DNA of 64,000 nt. Source: Anopheles merus. Lineage: Eukaryota; Arthropoda; Insecta; Diptera; Culicidae. The stretch covers positions 12,799,222-12,863,221 of the forward strand of contig NC_054085.1 in the NCBI RefSeq assembly GCF_017562075.2, in the 5' to 3' direction. The stretch's first letter is position 1; every line of letters begins with the position of its first letter. The notes below the pieces were generated by a model. The model worked only from the letters and a program-made list of their open reading frames with translations. It ran no database searches and had not been told where the DNA came from. Shown here in pieces: positions 10,312-20,921 of the stretch. A program made the position numbers and the translations under genes.

Positions 10312-12144
10312 CTATTCACGCTTGGTGATAACGGGAAGCATGACATTCTGGACTTCGTTTGTATCTCGCTTTTCAATACTGGCTATTTTACTTCTAACTG
10401 AAAATGGTCGAATCGTAATGTAGTAACATAACTCCAATAGACTCAATATGCTTACACCCATGAAGAGGCCTAGCAGTCCACCACAATTTGCAAGAAAGTC
10501 TACCCATCCGTACAGCTCCGATCGCTTGGAGGTGATGAAGTACGACTCCTTGAAGTAGATCGCTATCGTTGTGATGTAAAACTTGTCCGACCTATCATAC
10601 TCATGGTTGACGCGCAGAAACTTTTCCAGATCCAGTGTGGTTTGCGTAGTTTCCACGTCGTAAGATATTGAGCTGCATGCTGGCAAGCAGTTACATCTGT
10701 CGACCATTGCCGTGATCTCTTCGTTGACTGGACGTTCAGGATCGTCAATGTCATACACAATCCATTTGACATCGGACATGCAGTGAAACATCGACAAGGG
10801 GCAAACCTTGGTGTCGTTTGATCGTGGCATAGAAAAGCGAACACATCCACATATTGCCTGCGTCACGTTGGTCAAGCATTCTAGTTCGCAGTTTTCCTGG
10901 TTATAGATGTTAAAGTAGCGAAGGTAACGCTCGTGATTGAAGAAACACTGACGCTTCTCCCAGCTAAAATCGGCGGCCGATTGGGAAGTGATCATCATTT
11001 GAGGCTTCAACGCGATCGAGATCTCGTGACCAAAGGGAATGCGCATGTTGCGCATCGACACCTGCGGGTACTCGCCCGGGTCATGAATCATAAGCTTGTA
11101 CCCTTGCGAGAATCCCTATGGAAAGGGATGAAGAGGGTTAGTATTTAAGTAGTTCTGCAGTGAGCATGGCATCTGCCGTCTGTATGGTATACCGTGCACA
11201 TGTAGTCCACATCTTCCTTGATTTGTCGCAGGAACAATGTAAGCCCAGCATGCAGACCTGCACCTCGTGCGTACAGTGGGGCCAATGTTTCATTTTCCGA
11301 AAATGAGAACCAACTCTCCGTGTACGTATAGTCCGCGTGGAGTGAGCTTTTGCGAAAGATGTCCTCTTCCGGCATCATGTTGAAGGTGTAACAGAAACCC
11401 TCCTCGGTGAGCGTCTCTTTCAAATGTTCTCCACAAATTGTGTACTGGTTGCAGTACTGACACAACCCAAGTGTACCGTGGCGTGACAAGGACATGTTTT
11501 TCAGCATGCCAACGACGTCCTCATCCGTTTCGTTTAAGTACTGCAACAAGTTATATTTTGAATGAAACAACGTGTTGCACAACTGAGCGACGGCTTTCAA
11601 CTGATCGATGCTAGTGATAAACGAGAACAAAAACTCTTTACCCGTGGATATCCACCCATTTTGAGATAGCATTATATGGGATTACTTACGACTCGCGGTC
11701 GGATGTTCCGTTAATGTAATTGTAATCTTCCAGCAGTGCGTTCATTTCGGCTGTGAAATTAAGCGTTTTTGTGTGCACCTTTGTCTCGGGACAGATAGTA
11801 ATTGCGGGGAAGTGAATATCCCAAACTGGAGTGGTTTTCTCCGAAAAGGTAACAATGATTGGAGCTTGGTTCCACTTCACGTATGTCTTGTATATCATCA
11901 CGCAACAGCCCAACATAGAGAGTAGAAAGACCACTAGCCACCAGAATCTGTGGTAAAATGAATGAGATTATGCTTGCTGAAAATCGAAATACACAATCCT
12001 GCAGAAACTACAGACACACCTTTCACAGGTCGTACGTTCATCACGATCGAAGTATCGTACACCGTGGATGGAGCTGTTGGCACAGTACTCGCGGAACACT
12101 TCCACCCGGACGGATCGTCCCAAACGTCTACGGAACGTTGGCAT
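10312..12144 (-). CDS. Pickpocket-like DEG/ENaC channel subunit, unit 3
   Basis: Minus-strand exons: 12144-12020, 11947-11690, 11610-11193, 11115-10312 (534 residues). Start MPTFRRRLGRSVRVEVF. HG motif, TM1 (GCCVMIYKTYVKW), FPAITICPE, cysteine-rich loop with CELECLTNVTQAICGC, and TM2 with GLFMGVSILSLLELCYY are all present. Exon 3 carries NETLAPLYARG, three codons more than unit 2. Exon 4 is nearly the same as in unit 2 up to the last residues (KRE*). No lesion was seen. It is probably co-regulated with units 1 and 2, as all have the same upstream octamer element and initiator. Confidence 0.93.
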
Positions 12145-12392
12145 AGTTGCTGAACGAAGCGAAACACACCCGAACGAGCAGAAGATTCAGAAGGAACTAG
12201 TTGTGATGGATTTAACTGACCGAATGACTAGAAAAGGCACCTCGTTCTTTACAACGATGTCCTCCTGTGTATTCTTAACGCTCACAGGCTGCAATTAATA
12301 CACAGTAACTACCTGGGGCGCGTAAGTAATGACTACAAGCTTTTTCTTCTCTTGCAACGCTTTTGCAGCAGTTTATGCTAGTTGATGATTAC

Positions 12393-12417
12393 ATATGCAT
12401 GAAATTTGCATAACAAG
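12393..12417 (-). promoter_or_regulatory. Conserved octamer element upstream of ppk unit 3
   Basis: ATGCATGAAATTTGCATAA identical to unit 1, 249 bases before the ATG. The neighbouring bases (after about 12420) no longer resemble unit 1, so the motif itself appears to be retained. Confidence 0.55.
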
Positions 12418-13725
12418 CGGTAAAGAACCGGACCAAGAATGGGAAATTGTTCCTTGTGGCTTTATAAAATGTATGTTCTTTATAGAAAAGTTGAACGCGC
12501 TTGAGCGTATTATTTTTGTGTGTGCACTCCAGTAGACTACAATATCTACCAATAATTTATCTACCAAACTGATACATTGTACGTTGATAAAACGTACTGC
12601 TTATTATTTTGCTATTGACATTCAGGATTATAATTATTATTGGTGAAATTTTTAGAGAGAGAAAGACAGATAGAGAGAGAAAGAAAGACACATAGAGAGA
12701 AAGAGAAAGAAAGAGAGAGGAGAGCGAATAAGAAAGAGAGGGAGAGAGAGAGATAGATAGAGAGAGAGAGAGAGAGTTTTAGGTTCCAAGTTTGAATGAG
12801 ATGGATGATTTTATATTTTAGTCCATTATAGAATTTTTTGTTGTTTGATTGTATGTTATGTATTGGTAGAACCTAAACCTTTTTTATATAAAACTGACAT
12901 TCTGATTCGTCATTTAGTTTATTGATTTTTACATGATTTATGATTTTTCGTTTACATGGTGTGGTATGTCCTAGAAAATCGTCAAAGAACTCTGTATGTC
13001 CCATAAAGTCGATGTACACACATTAACCGGAAAAAAATTTGCTTTAAATAGACGAGTGTAGCTCACGCACTCAACATCTCTATGAGCAAAACGAGTAACA
13101 GCAACAGTCAGAAAATCGTCACATTATGTAAAGAATTAAAGATGTGTGAAATTGATGACCACATCCAACATACGTAAAATGACTAACATGAATGGTGTTT
13201 CAATTTCTATTATATATTATATTTGAATTATATTTATTATAGCATCAAATATGGGATTATGGTTACGGGATTAGGAACAAACAACACTTGAAGGCTAGAA
13301 TATACGCAGAGATTTAGATGAAGATTGAATGAATTGTATAGTGAATTATAGCATGTAAAATGAACTCAAACGGACAAGTGAATACACATAGGTAAAGTGA
13401 ATGTTCAACTGCTACACGTTATTTATTCCGATTCACAATGTCACAATTTTCCTCCAATTTTCACACCCGGTGTAATTTCCTACATCTTGGAAAACGTAAA
13501 TCTACAGCCTACGGTAAACGAATTATAGTAATTCAATTTGTTTATGTACTTGATCTATATGTCTACATACTTCCAAGCGGTACTGCACATTTATAAGTAC
13601 ATTATTTTGATATATACTTCTCCAACATCACGTCAGGATGGACACTGAGCCAAGAAGTGAAATGTAAGCAGACCTGTAAAAATTTAACAGATTGTTTAAA
13701 TTACATTAGAAAGAAAAACAACTGA
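12418..13725. other. Spacer between ppk units 3 and 4
   Basis: A+T-rich, with a GA-rich microsatellite at 12653-12775. It is unlike the spacers of units 1 and 2. No gene was seen. Confidence 0.6.
12653..12775. repeat. GA-rich microsatellite
   Basis: Imperfect run of GAGAGA, GAAAGA and GATAGA over about 120 bases, purine-only on the + strand apart from a few interruptions. Confidence 0.9.
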
Positions 13726-14654
13726 CTATTCAGGAATGCAGATAATGGGAAGCATGGCATTCTGGACTTCGTTCGATTTGCGCTTTTCAACACTGGTAAT
13801 CCTACTTGTAACCGAAAATGGTCCAATCGTAATGTAGTAATATATATCCAATAGACTCAATATGCTCACACTCATGAACAATCCTAACAGTCCCCCACAG
13901 TTTGCCAGAAAGTCTACCCATCCGTACAGCTCCGATCGCTTCGAGGTGATGAAGTACGACTCCTTGAAGTAGATCGCTATCGTTGTAATGTAAAACTTGT
14001 CTGACTTATTATACTCATGGTTTACTTGCAGAAACTTTTACACATCGAGCATGGTTTTTGTGGTTTCCACGTCGTAAGTCACCGAGGTGCAGGCTGACAA
14101 GCAGTTACATCTGTTAACCATTGGTATGATCTCTTTTATAAGCGGACGTGCAAGATTGTCAGCTTGATGCATGAACCATTTGACTTCGTGCATACATTCC
14201 CACTTCGAAAGAGGGCAAACCTTCGTGTAGTTCGATCTTGGCATCGAAAAGCGCACACACCCACATATTGCCTGCGTCACGTTGGTCAAGCACTCTAGTT
14301 AGCAGTTGGCCTGGTTGTAGATCTTAAAGCATCGAAGATGACGCTCGTGATTGAAGAAGCACTGACGCTTCTCCCAGCTATAGTCGGCAGCTGCCTGAGA
14401 GGTGACAATCATTTGCGGTTTGAGCGCGATCGAGATCTCGTGACCAAAGGGTATGCGCATGTTGCGGATTGAGACCTGCGGGTACTCGCCCTGGTCGTGA
14501 ATCATAAGTTTATATCCTTGCGAGTATCCCGAAGGAATAGAATAGAATTAATTAAATTATAACTCTATAAGTTCAACAAAAACCTGTTGACTTATGTATG
14601 GTATACCGTGCACGTGTAGTACACATCCTCCTTAATTTGCCTCAGTGAAAGTCC

Positions 14655-16961
14655 TTCAACCAGATCGACCACGTGTTAATAAGCCGCCGACGACAGTCGA
14701 GCCTGTTAAACGTCAGAACTTATCGAGGAGCCAATATCGATTCCGATCACTACTTGGTTGGCTTAGTGATACGTTGTAGAATCGCCCGCCCCCGCACCAA
14801 TGGGGGCGGAGAAAACACGCAGCCTCGGCTCAACACGGACTCTCTAAGGGACATTACTGTCCAACAGGAATTCAAAGCCGCTTTAGACGAGTCTCTACTA
14901 CCAGAAAACAGATATGAAACTACGAGCGAGAGGTGGAACGCTCTAAAAACAAAAATAATAAACTGTGCAAGAAATATACTCCCACCACGTCGTGGCAACA
15001 CCAAATCTGGCTGGTTCGACGATGAATGCAGACAAGTGACCGAACGTAAGAACACTGCATACCGAGCAATGCAGCAACGGCATAGAACGCGGGCATGCGC
15101 AGAGGAATATTCACGGCTCAGACGCGAAGAGAAACGAGTTCACCGCTCTAAGAAGCATGCTTTGGAAGAGCAAAACATGCGGGAACTCGAGCAAACCAGA
15201 GAGGCGTACGGACCGACACGAAAGTTTTACCAAGCGATAGCAGGTCACCGAAACAAGGTAACCTACGTACCTAAGGTAACCTGCTGTCGCAACAAGGATG
15301 GAGATCTGGTTAGTAACCAGCCAGAGGTCCTCTCGCGGTGGGCTCAGTACTTTGATGAATTACTCAACGACCAGTTAAACAAACAGCTAGAAGCGCCACT
15401 AGCAGATAGTGTCATGCTACTGCCACCTAGCATAGAAGAAACACGAAAGGCTATCCGTCGGCTGAAAAATAACAAGGCACCCGGAACCGACGGAATTGCA
15501 GCTGAACTGGTCAAGAATGGAGGTGCACGACTAGAAAACGAGATTCATCAAATTGTTACTGAGGTGTGGGATAGCGAATCGATGCCTTGTGATTGGAATC
15601 TCGGCATCATCTACCCCGTATACAAGAAGGGAGACAGGTTGGACTGCAACAACTACAGGGGTATTACGGTGTTGAATACCGCCTATAAAATATTCTCCCT
15701 GATCCTTCAGGATCGCCTTGTCCCGCACGTCGAAGAGATAGTAGGAAACTATCAAAGAGGATTCCGAAACGGAAAATCAACCACTGATCAGATCTTCACC
15801 ATGCGGCAGATCTTGGAGAAGATGGCTGAATACAAAAACGACACATACCATCTCTTCATAGACTTCAAAGCCGCATACGATAGCATAGCCAGGGTAAAAC
15901 TGTACGACGCTATGAGCTCATTTGGAATCCCGGCCAAACTGATAAGGCTAGTTAGAATGACTATGACCAACGTCACATGCCAGGTGAGGGTGGATGGAAA
16001 ACTCTCAGGACCTTTTGCTACCACCAAAGGTCTGCGCCAGGGGGACGGGCTTGCCTGTCTCCTATTCAACTTGGCGCTAGAGAGGGCCATCCGCGACTCG
16101 AGGGTGGAGACTACGGGAACCATCTTCTATAAGTCAACCCAGATCCTGGCATACGCTGATGATATAGACATCATTGGTCTGCGGCTCTCCTATGTAGCAG
16201 AAGCCTACCAAGGGATTGAGCAGGCGGCAGAGAGCCTCGGATTGCAGATAAACGAGGCAAAGACCAAACTGATGGTGGCAACATCAGCGGACCTACCAAT
16301 AAATAATCCGAATCTACGTAGGCATGACGTACAGATAGGTGAACGCACTTTTGAAGTCGTCCCACAATTCACCTATCTTGGGTCAAAGGTCAGCAACGAC
16401 AACAGCATGAAAGCTGAGTTGCGCGCAAGGATGCTGGCTGCCAACCGGTCATTCTATAGTCTGAAAAAGCAGTTTACCTCAAAGAACCTGTCGCGACGGA
16501 CGAAGCTGGGACTATATAGTACCTATATAGTACCAGTACTCACATACGCCTCTGAGACATGGACACTGTCCAAATCTGACGAAACCCTCTTAGCCGCGTT
16601 CGAGAGGAAGATGCTCAGAAGGATACTTGGCCCCGTATGTGTGGAAGGACAATGGAGGAGCCGCTATAATGACGAGCTATACGAGATGTACGGCGACCTC
16701 ACTGTCGTACAGCGTATAAAGCTCGCCAGGCTCCGGTGGGCTGGCCATGTTATACGCATGGAAACGGACGACCCAGCCCGTAAAGTCTTTTTAGGCCGTC
16801 CACAAGGACAGAGGAGGCGTGGTAGGCCCAAATTGAGGTGGCAAGATGGCGTGGAGGCGTCCGCCATTAAGGCCGGGATAACGGACTGGCAGACGAAGGC
16901 GCGAGACCGTGAGCGGTTTCGGACACTCCTGAGGCAGGCCAAGACCGCAAAGCGGTTGTAG
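14655..16961 (+). CDS. Retrotransposon endonuclease (C-terminal end) plus reverse transcriptase
   Basis: Open from the insertion junction for 768 residues. N-terminus FNQIDHVLISRR and DSDHYLV (about residue 31) are the last conserved blocks of an APE-type endonuclease, with the catalytic His in SDH. Reverse transcriptase blocks follow: KAPGTDGIAAELVKNG, VYKKGDRLDCNNYRGI, YQRGFRNGKSTTDQI, LFIDFKAAYDS, GLRQGDGLACLLFNLALE, LAYADDIDIIG (catalytic YADD at 16152-16163) and FTYLGSKVSND. The C-terminus has GRPKLRWQDGVEASA, common in RTE-like proteins. The frame is uninterrupted, so the insertion is young. Translation from its own start is impossible because the 5' part is missing. RTE clade is the best guess; a tree of the RT domain would decide. 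Confidence 0.9.
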   Translation, partial: FNQIDHVLISRRRQSSLLNVRTYRGANIDSDHYLVGLVIRCRIARPRTNGGGENTQPRLNTDSLRDITVQQEFKAALDESLLPENRYETTSERWNALKTKIINCARNILPPRRGNTKSGWFDDECRQVTERKNTAYRAMQQRHRTRACAEEYSRLRREEKRVHRSKKHALEEQNMRELEQTREAYGPTRKFYQAIAGHRNKVTYVPKVTCCRNKDGDLVSNQPEVLSRWAQYFDELLNDQLNKQLEAPLADSVMLLPPSIEETRKAIRRLKNNKAPGTDGIAAELVKNGGARLENEIHQIVTEVWDSESMPCDWNLGIIYPVYKKGDRLDCNNYRGITVLNTAYKIFSLILQDRLVPHVEEIVGNYQRGFRNGKSTTDQIFTMRQILEKMAEYKNDTYHLFIDFKAAYDSIARVKLYDAMSSFGIPAKLIRLVRMTMTNVTCQVRVDGKLSGPFATTKGLRQGDGLACLLFNLALERAIRDSRVETTGTIFYKSTQILAYADDIDIIGLRLSYVAEAYQGIEQAAESLGLQINEAKTKLMVATSADLPINNPNLRRHDVQIGERTFEVVPQFTYLGSKVSNDNSMKAELRARMLAANRSFYSLKKQFTSKNLSRRTKLGLYSTYIVPVLTYASETWTLSKSDETLLAAFERKMLRRILGPVCVEGQWRSRYNDELYEMYGDLTVVQRIKLARLRWAGHVIRMETDDPARKVFLGRPQGQRRRGRPKLRWQDGVEASAIKAGITDWQTKARDRERFRTLLRQAKTAKRL

Positions 16962-16978
16962 TGCCGGATAATCGAATC
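14655..16978 (+). mobile_element. 5'-truncated RTE-like non-LTR retrotransposon
   Basis: Inserted into exon 3 of ppk pseudogene unit 4, with the target duplication GAAAGTCC at 14647-14654 and 16979-16986. It starts inside the endonuclease domain and ends 17 bases after the reverse transcriptase stop, without a poly(A) tail. The truncated 5' end, variable-length target duplication and very short 3' UTR fit target-primed reverse transcription of an RTE-type element. Confidence 0.93.
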
Positions 16979-17373
16979 GAAAGTCCAGCATGTAGTCCTG
17001 CGTCACGGGCGTACAGTGGTGTCAATAACTTGTTATCCGGAAAATAAGATTTCCGATAAGATCTGTATACATATATTCCGTGTGGAGTGAGATTTTGCGT
17101 AAGATGCCTTCTTCCGGCATCAAATTAAAAGGTGTAACATAAACCCTCCTCGGTGAGCGTCTCCTTTATTTGCTCGTCACAGAGTTTGTTCTAGTTATTA
17201 AACTGGCAAAACCCAAATGTACCGTAGCGTAAGGGGGACAATTTTTTTTTTTTGCATAAGGGGGACAAACGTTGCAATCGTCTACGGCACGTTTGCATTG
17301 TTTCTGGGCGAATCGAAACATATCCGAACGAGCAGATGATTCAGAAGCAACTAGTTGTGAAGGATTCAACTGA

Positions 17374-18477
17374 TTTGGGCAATGGCTAGAGCTGAATAAG
17401 AATTCTCAATCACAAAGTTGTTATAGGTAATCATTAATACACAGTAGCATCAAGATGTGCCTTAGTAATAACCTATCTTTTTGCTGCCTCTTTGAATGTA
17501 TCTCATCGCACCAGGTAGTGTTAGTTCATTATTACATATGCATAAAATTTGCATAACACGCATCGATAAATAATAACTGGAATGGAAAATTCCATACACT
17601 AGCCTGACAAAGTCATCAAAATTCCAGAATTGAATGCTTGACTGTTCTCAGATCATTGATGTGTGTACTCTGTCGATTACTAAAGCTAGATTCCATTAAT
17701 GGTGTTTATTGCTGTATTTATGCTTGTTATTTGAAACGAGACAGGTAGTTATTATTAAGAATCCGATAAGCATAATTTGCTAGAGTGATATGCCTCAAGT
17801 ATTACTATTGAAAGTCTTTAGACTAACTAATTGACAGAGATTGATATGCCTATCTTATTTAAATTAATTCTGCAAATTTGTTTCAATACAATACAAATAG
17901 AATTTCTCAATTGGAAACAGTGACTTCATTTATTTTATAAAGAATCATTGAACTTCGGATTTGTTTCAATTGTGAGATGGCACTTGGCTTAAAACTTCGA
18001 TCAATCAATACTGATTTCACCGAGAGGGTCATAATCTTCGCTTTTCCCTGTTTTGGTACATCAATACATTGCACAGCATGGGTAAAGTCTAACACAAAAA
18101 AGCACTAGGCAGCATTGTAATTAAGCATTGTGGACGATAACAGTATCCTATTCAAAGTATGGTATAAGAGGAGTGTTTATATGATGTGGCAATCTGAATT
18201 CAAAAACTGCATCGATCGTCTATGTTTATCGTGTTACCCCAAGTACTTACATCTTTTGGTAACTCTTCTCAGTTGAAGTGTGGATTGGCTGCTCATTTTT
18301 ATATAAGATGTATAAACAAATTATTCAGAGAATAAATCCATTCCTAATATAGCATATCCATTCAACCTTAAATTCTAAAATCCAGCCTGCACTTGGCTTT
18401 TCAGGTTTGGTAATAAAAGGAAACATGGCATAATGGACCTCGTTTTCATTGCGCTTCTCAACACTGGCTATTCTACT
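17374..18477. other. Spacer between ppk units 4 and 5
   Basis: Holds the octamer element of the dead unit 4 (17536-17560) and the former C-tail codons of unit 5 (18392-18477). The rest is A+T-rich. No separate gene was seen; the ORF 17907-18095 is not recognisable. Confidence 0.6.
17536..17560 (-). promoter_or_regulatory. Octamer element retained upstream of dead unit 4
   Basis: ATGCATAAAATTTGCATAA, one base different from unit 1. It persists although the gene is broken, so the loss of the gene is probably recent. Confidence 0.5.
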
Positions 18478-20220
18478 TCATACCCTAAATGGACGAATCG
18501 TAATAAAGTAACATATCTCTAACAGACTAAGAATGCTCACACCCATGAACAATCCTAACAGTCCTCCACAGTTAGCCAGAAAGTCTACCCATCCGTACAG
18601 CTCCGATCGCTTGGAGGTGATGAAGTACGACTCCTTGAAGTAGATCGCTATCGTTGTAATATAAAACTTGTCTGACTTATTATACTCATGGTTTACTTGC
18701 AGAAACTTTTCCACATCGAGCATGGTTTGTGTGGTTTCCACGTCATACGTTAAGGAACTGCAGGCTGGCAAGCAGTTACATCTATTGACAATGGCTTTGA
18801 TCTTTTGGTTGCGTGAGCTTGCAAGATCATCGGTTGGGTGCATGAACCATTTAGCATCGTACATACATTTCCACATGGAAAGCGGGCAAACCTTCATATC
18901 TTTTGACCTTGGCATTGAAAAGCGAACACATTCACACATTGCCTGGGTCACATTGGTCAAGCATTCTAGTTCGCAGTTTTCCTGGTTGTAGATCTTAAAG
19001 TATCGAAGGTGACGCTCGTGATTAAAGAAGCACTGACGCTTCTCCCAGCTAAAGTCAGCGGCCGATTGGGAAGTGACGATCATTTGAGGCTTCAACGCGA
19101 TCGAGATCTCGTGACCAAAGGGAATGCGCATGTTGCGCATCGACACCTGCGGATACTCGGTCGGATCATGAATCATTACTTTATATCCTTGAGAGAAACC
19201 CTAGGGAAAAGAAAAGCAAGAAGTTTCATTCTTTACAGTACTGAATCTAATATGACATCTGTATGGTATACCGTGCACATGTAATCCACATCTTCCTTGG
19301 CCTGCTTGAGATACACTAAAAGCCCGGCATGCAGACCTGCACCTCGTGCGTACAGTGGTGCCAATGTCTCGGTGTCGGAAAAAGGAAACCAACTCTCCAT
19401 GTACGTGTACTCCGCGTGGAGCGAGCTTTTGCGAAAGATTTCATCATCCGGCATCAAATTGAAGGTGTAACAGAAACCCTCTTCGGTGAGCGTCTCCTTC
19501 AAATGCTCGGCACAGAGCATGTACTGGTTACTGTACTGACACAACCCAAGTGTACCGTGGCGTGACAAGGACAGATTTTTCAACATGCCCACCACGTCGT
19601 CCTCCGTACCATTAACATACTGCAGCAACTTATTATCGGAGTGAAATATTATGTTGCACAGCTGCGCGACGGCTTTCAGTTGATCGATTCTAATGTTAAA
19701 AGAACGACAAAAGTTGTTCTCCTATAAATGCGTGAACGTGTTATAGCATCGCATAGAATAACTCACGATTCTCGGTCAGATGTGCCGTTGTTGTCATGGT
19801 AATCCTCCAACAGTGCGTTCATTTCGGCTGTGAAGTTAAGCTTATTGGCTGGCACCTTCGTTTCGGGACAGATCGTTATGGCTGGGAAGTGAATGTCCCA
19901 AACCGGAGTGGTTTTCTCCGAAAAGGTAACAATGATTGGAACCTGATTCCATTTCACATACGTCTTGTGTATCATCACGCAACAGCCCAGCATAGAGAGT
20001 AGAAAGACCACTAGCCACCAGAATCTAGGGCAAAGTGTGTGAGGAAGAAGTTGAAGGAGCATTAAGACATACAATGCTATACAAACTGAACACACCTTTC
20101 ACAAGCCGTTCGTTCATCACGGTCAAAGTAACGTACACCGTGGATGGAACTATTAGCACAGTACTCGCGAAACACTTCCTCCCGTACAGATCGACGCAAC
20201 CGTTTACCGTGTTTTGACAT
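18478..20220 (-). CDS. Pickpocket-like DEG/ENaC channel subunit, unit 5, C-tail truncated
   Basis: Minus-strand exons: 20220-20096, 20024-19767, 19689-19272, 19200-18478 (507 residues). Start MSKHGKRLRRSVREEVF; HG motif, TM1, FPAITICPE, cysteine-rich loop (QAMCECVRFSMPRS, where the others have CGC) and TM2 FLANCGGLLGLFMGVS are present. The frame stops at RPFRV, TGA at 18478-18480, just after TM2. Downstream codons still read SRIASVEKRNENEV in the same frame, matching the tails of the other units, so a single nonsense change removed about 30 cytoplasmic residues. The pore is complete, so the protein may still work. I call it a gene, not a pseudogene, with that reservation. Confidence 0.85.
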
Positions 20221-20921
20221 CCTTTATGAACAGGCAAACACACTCGCACGAACAGATGCTTCAGAAGGGACTAGTTGCAAAGGATTCAACGAACTTAATG
20301 GCTAGAACTGGGAGAACAATTTGCCTGCCACGTCACTCCCATATATGTAGCATGTAATTAGCAGAAGCACCATGACGCAGGTAAGTAATAACCATAAAGC
20401 TTTCTTTTTCTTTGAATGCTTTCGTACCAGGCACCCTTAATTGATGGTTAATATGCATGAAATTTGCATAATAAACGGTAACAATACGAGTGGGAAATGG
20501 TTTCTTTGCTTAAGTAATGCATTAGTTCATGTGCTGTTCCTCAAACATTGTCGCTTCATTTGAATAGATTCATTGTTTAAAGCATGCATGTGTTATTTGT
20601 GACGTTATGAATTGTTATTGTTTAAAGCATTTGAGTATGATCCATCGATTACTAATTAAAGATTTAATAGATGGTAAACTGTTTATTGATGAAGTTACGT
20701 CTTTATGGAACGAAGGATGCAGAAAAAAAGTTCAATATGCAACTAAAGATTTGTTTAACCTCTCTATTTGATGCTGCTATCAATATATATTGACTAGCTA
20801 GACATAATATTAATCACCAGACGTAAGGACAAACCAAATCAATTCCTTGCTACTGCGTTTTAGCTGCAGAATTCTACACCAGATTGTGTAATTAATGAAC
20901 ATATTCCGACGACGTAAACAT
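20221..20921. other. Spacer between ppk units 5 and 6
   Basis: Contains the octamer element of unit 5 (20451-20475); otherwise A+T-rich and without recognisable coding sequence. Confidence 0.6.
20451..20475 (-). promoter_or_regulatory. Conserved octamer element upstream of ppk unit 5
   Basis: ATATGCATGAAATTTGCATA, 231 bases before the ATG, inside spacer DNA that otherwise differs from units 1-3. Confidence 0.55.

Larger units (their letters stand above)
13726..17373 (-). pseudogene. Broken pickpocket-like gene, unit 4
   Basis: Exon 4 (14528-13726) keeps MIHDQGEYPQVS through TM2 and ends in frame at TAG (13728-13726). It has two in-frame stops where the intact copies have GAA: in CELEC (about 14298) and before KFLQVNHEY (about 14040). 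The exon 4 acceptor AG is changed (ttcggg instead of ctatag). Exon 3 is split by a retrotransposon (14655-16978) flanked by GAAAGTCC. Its remaining part (16987 to about 17245) has an extra A at 'ttaaaagg' and then runs straight into upstream DNA, so exons 1 and 2 are missing. The initiator-like TCAGTT at 17368-17373 and an octamer element upstream remain. These lesions mark a dead gene. Confidence 0.95.
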
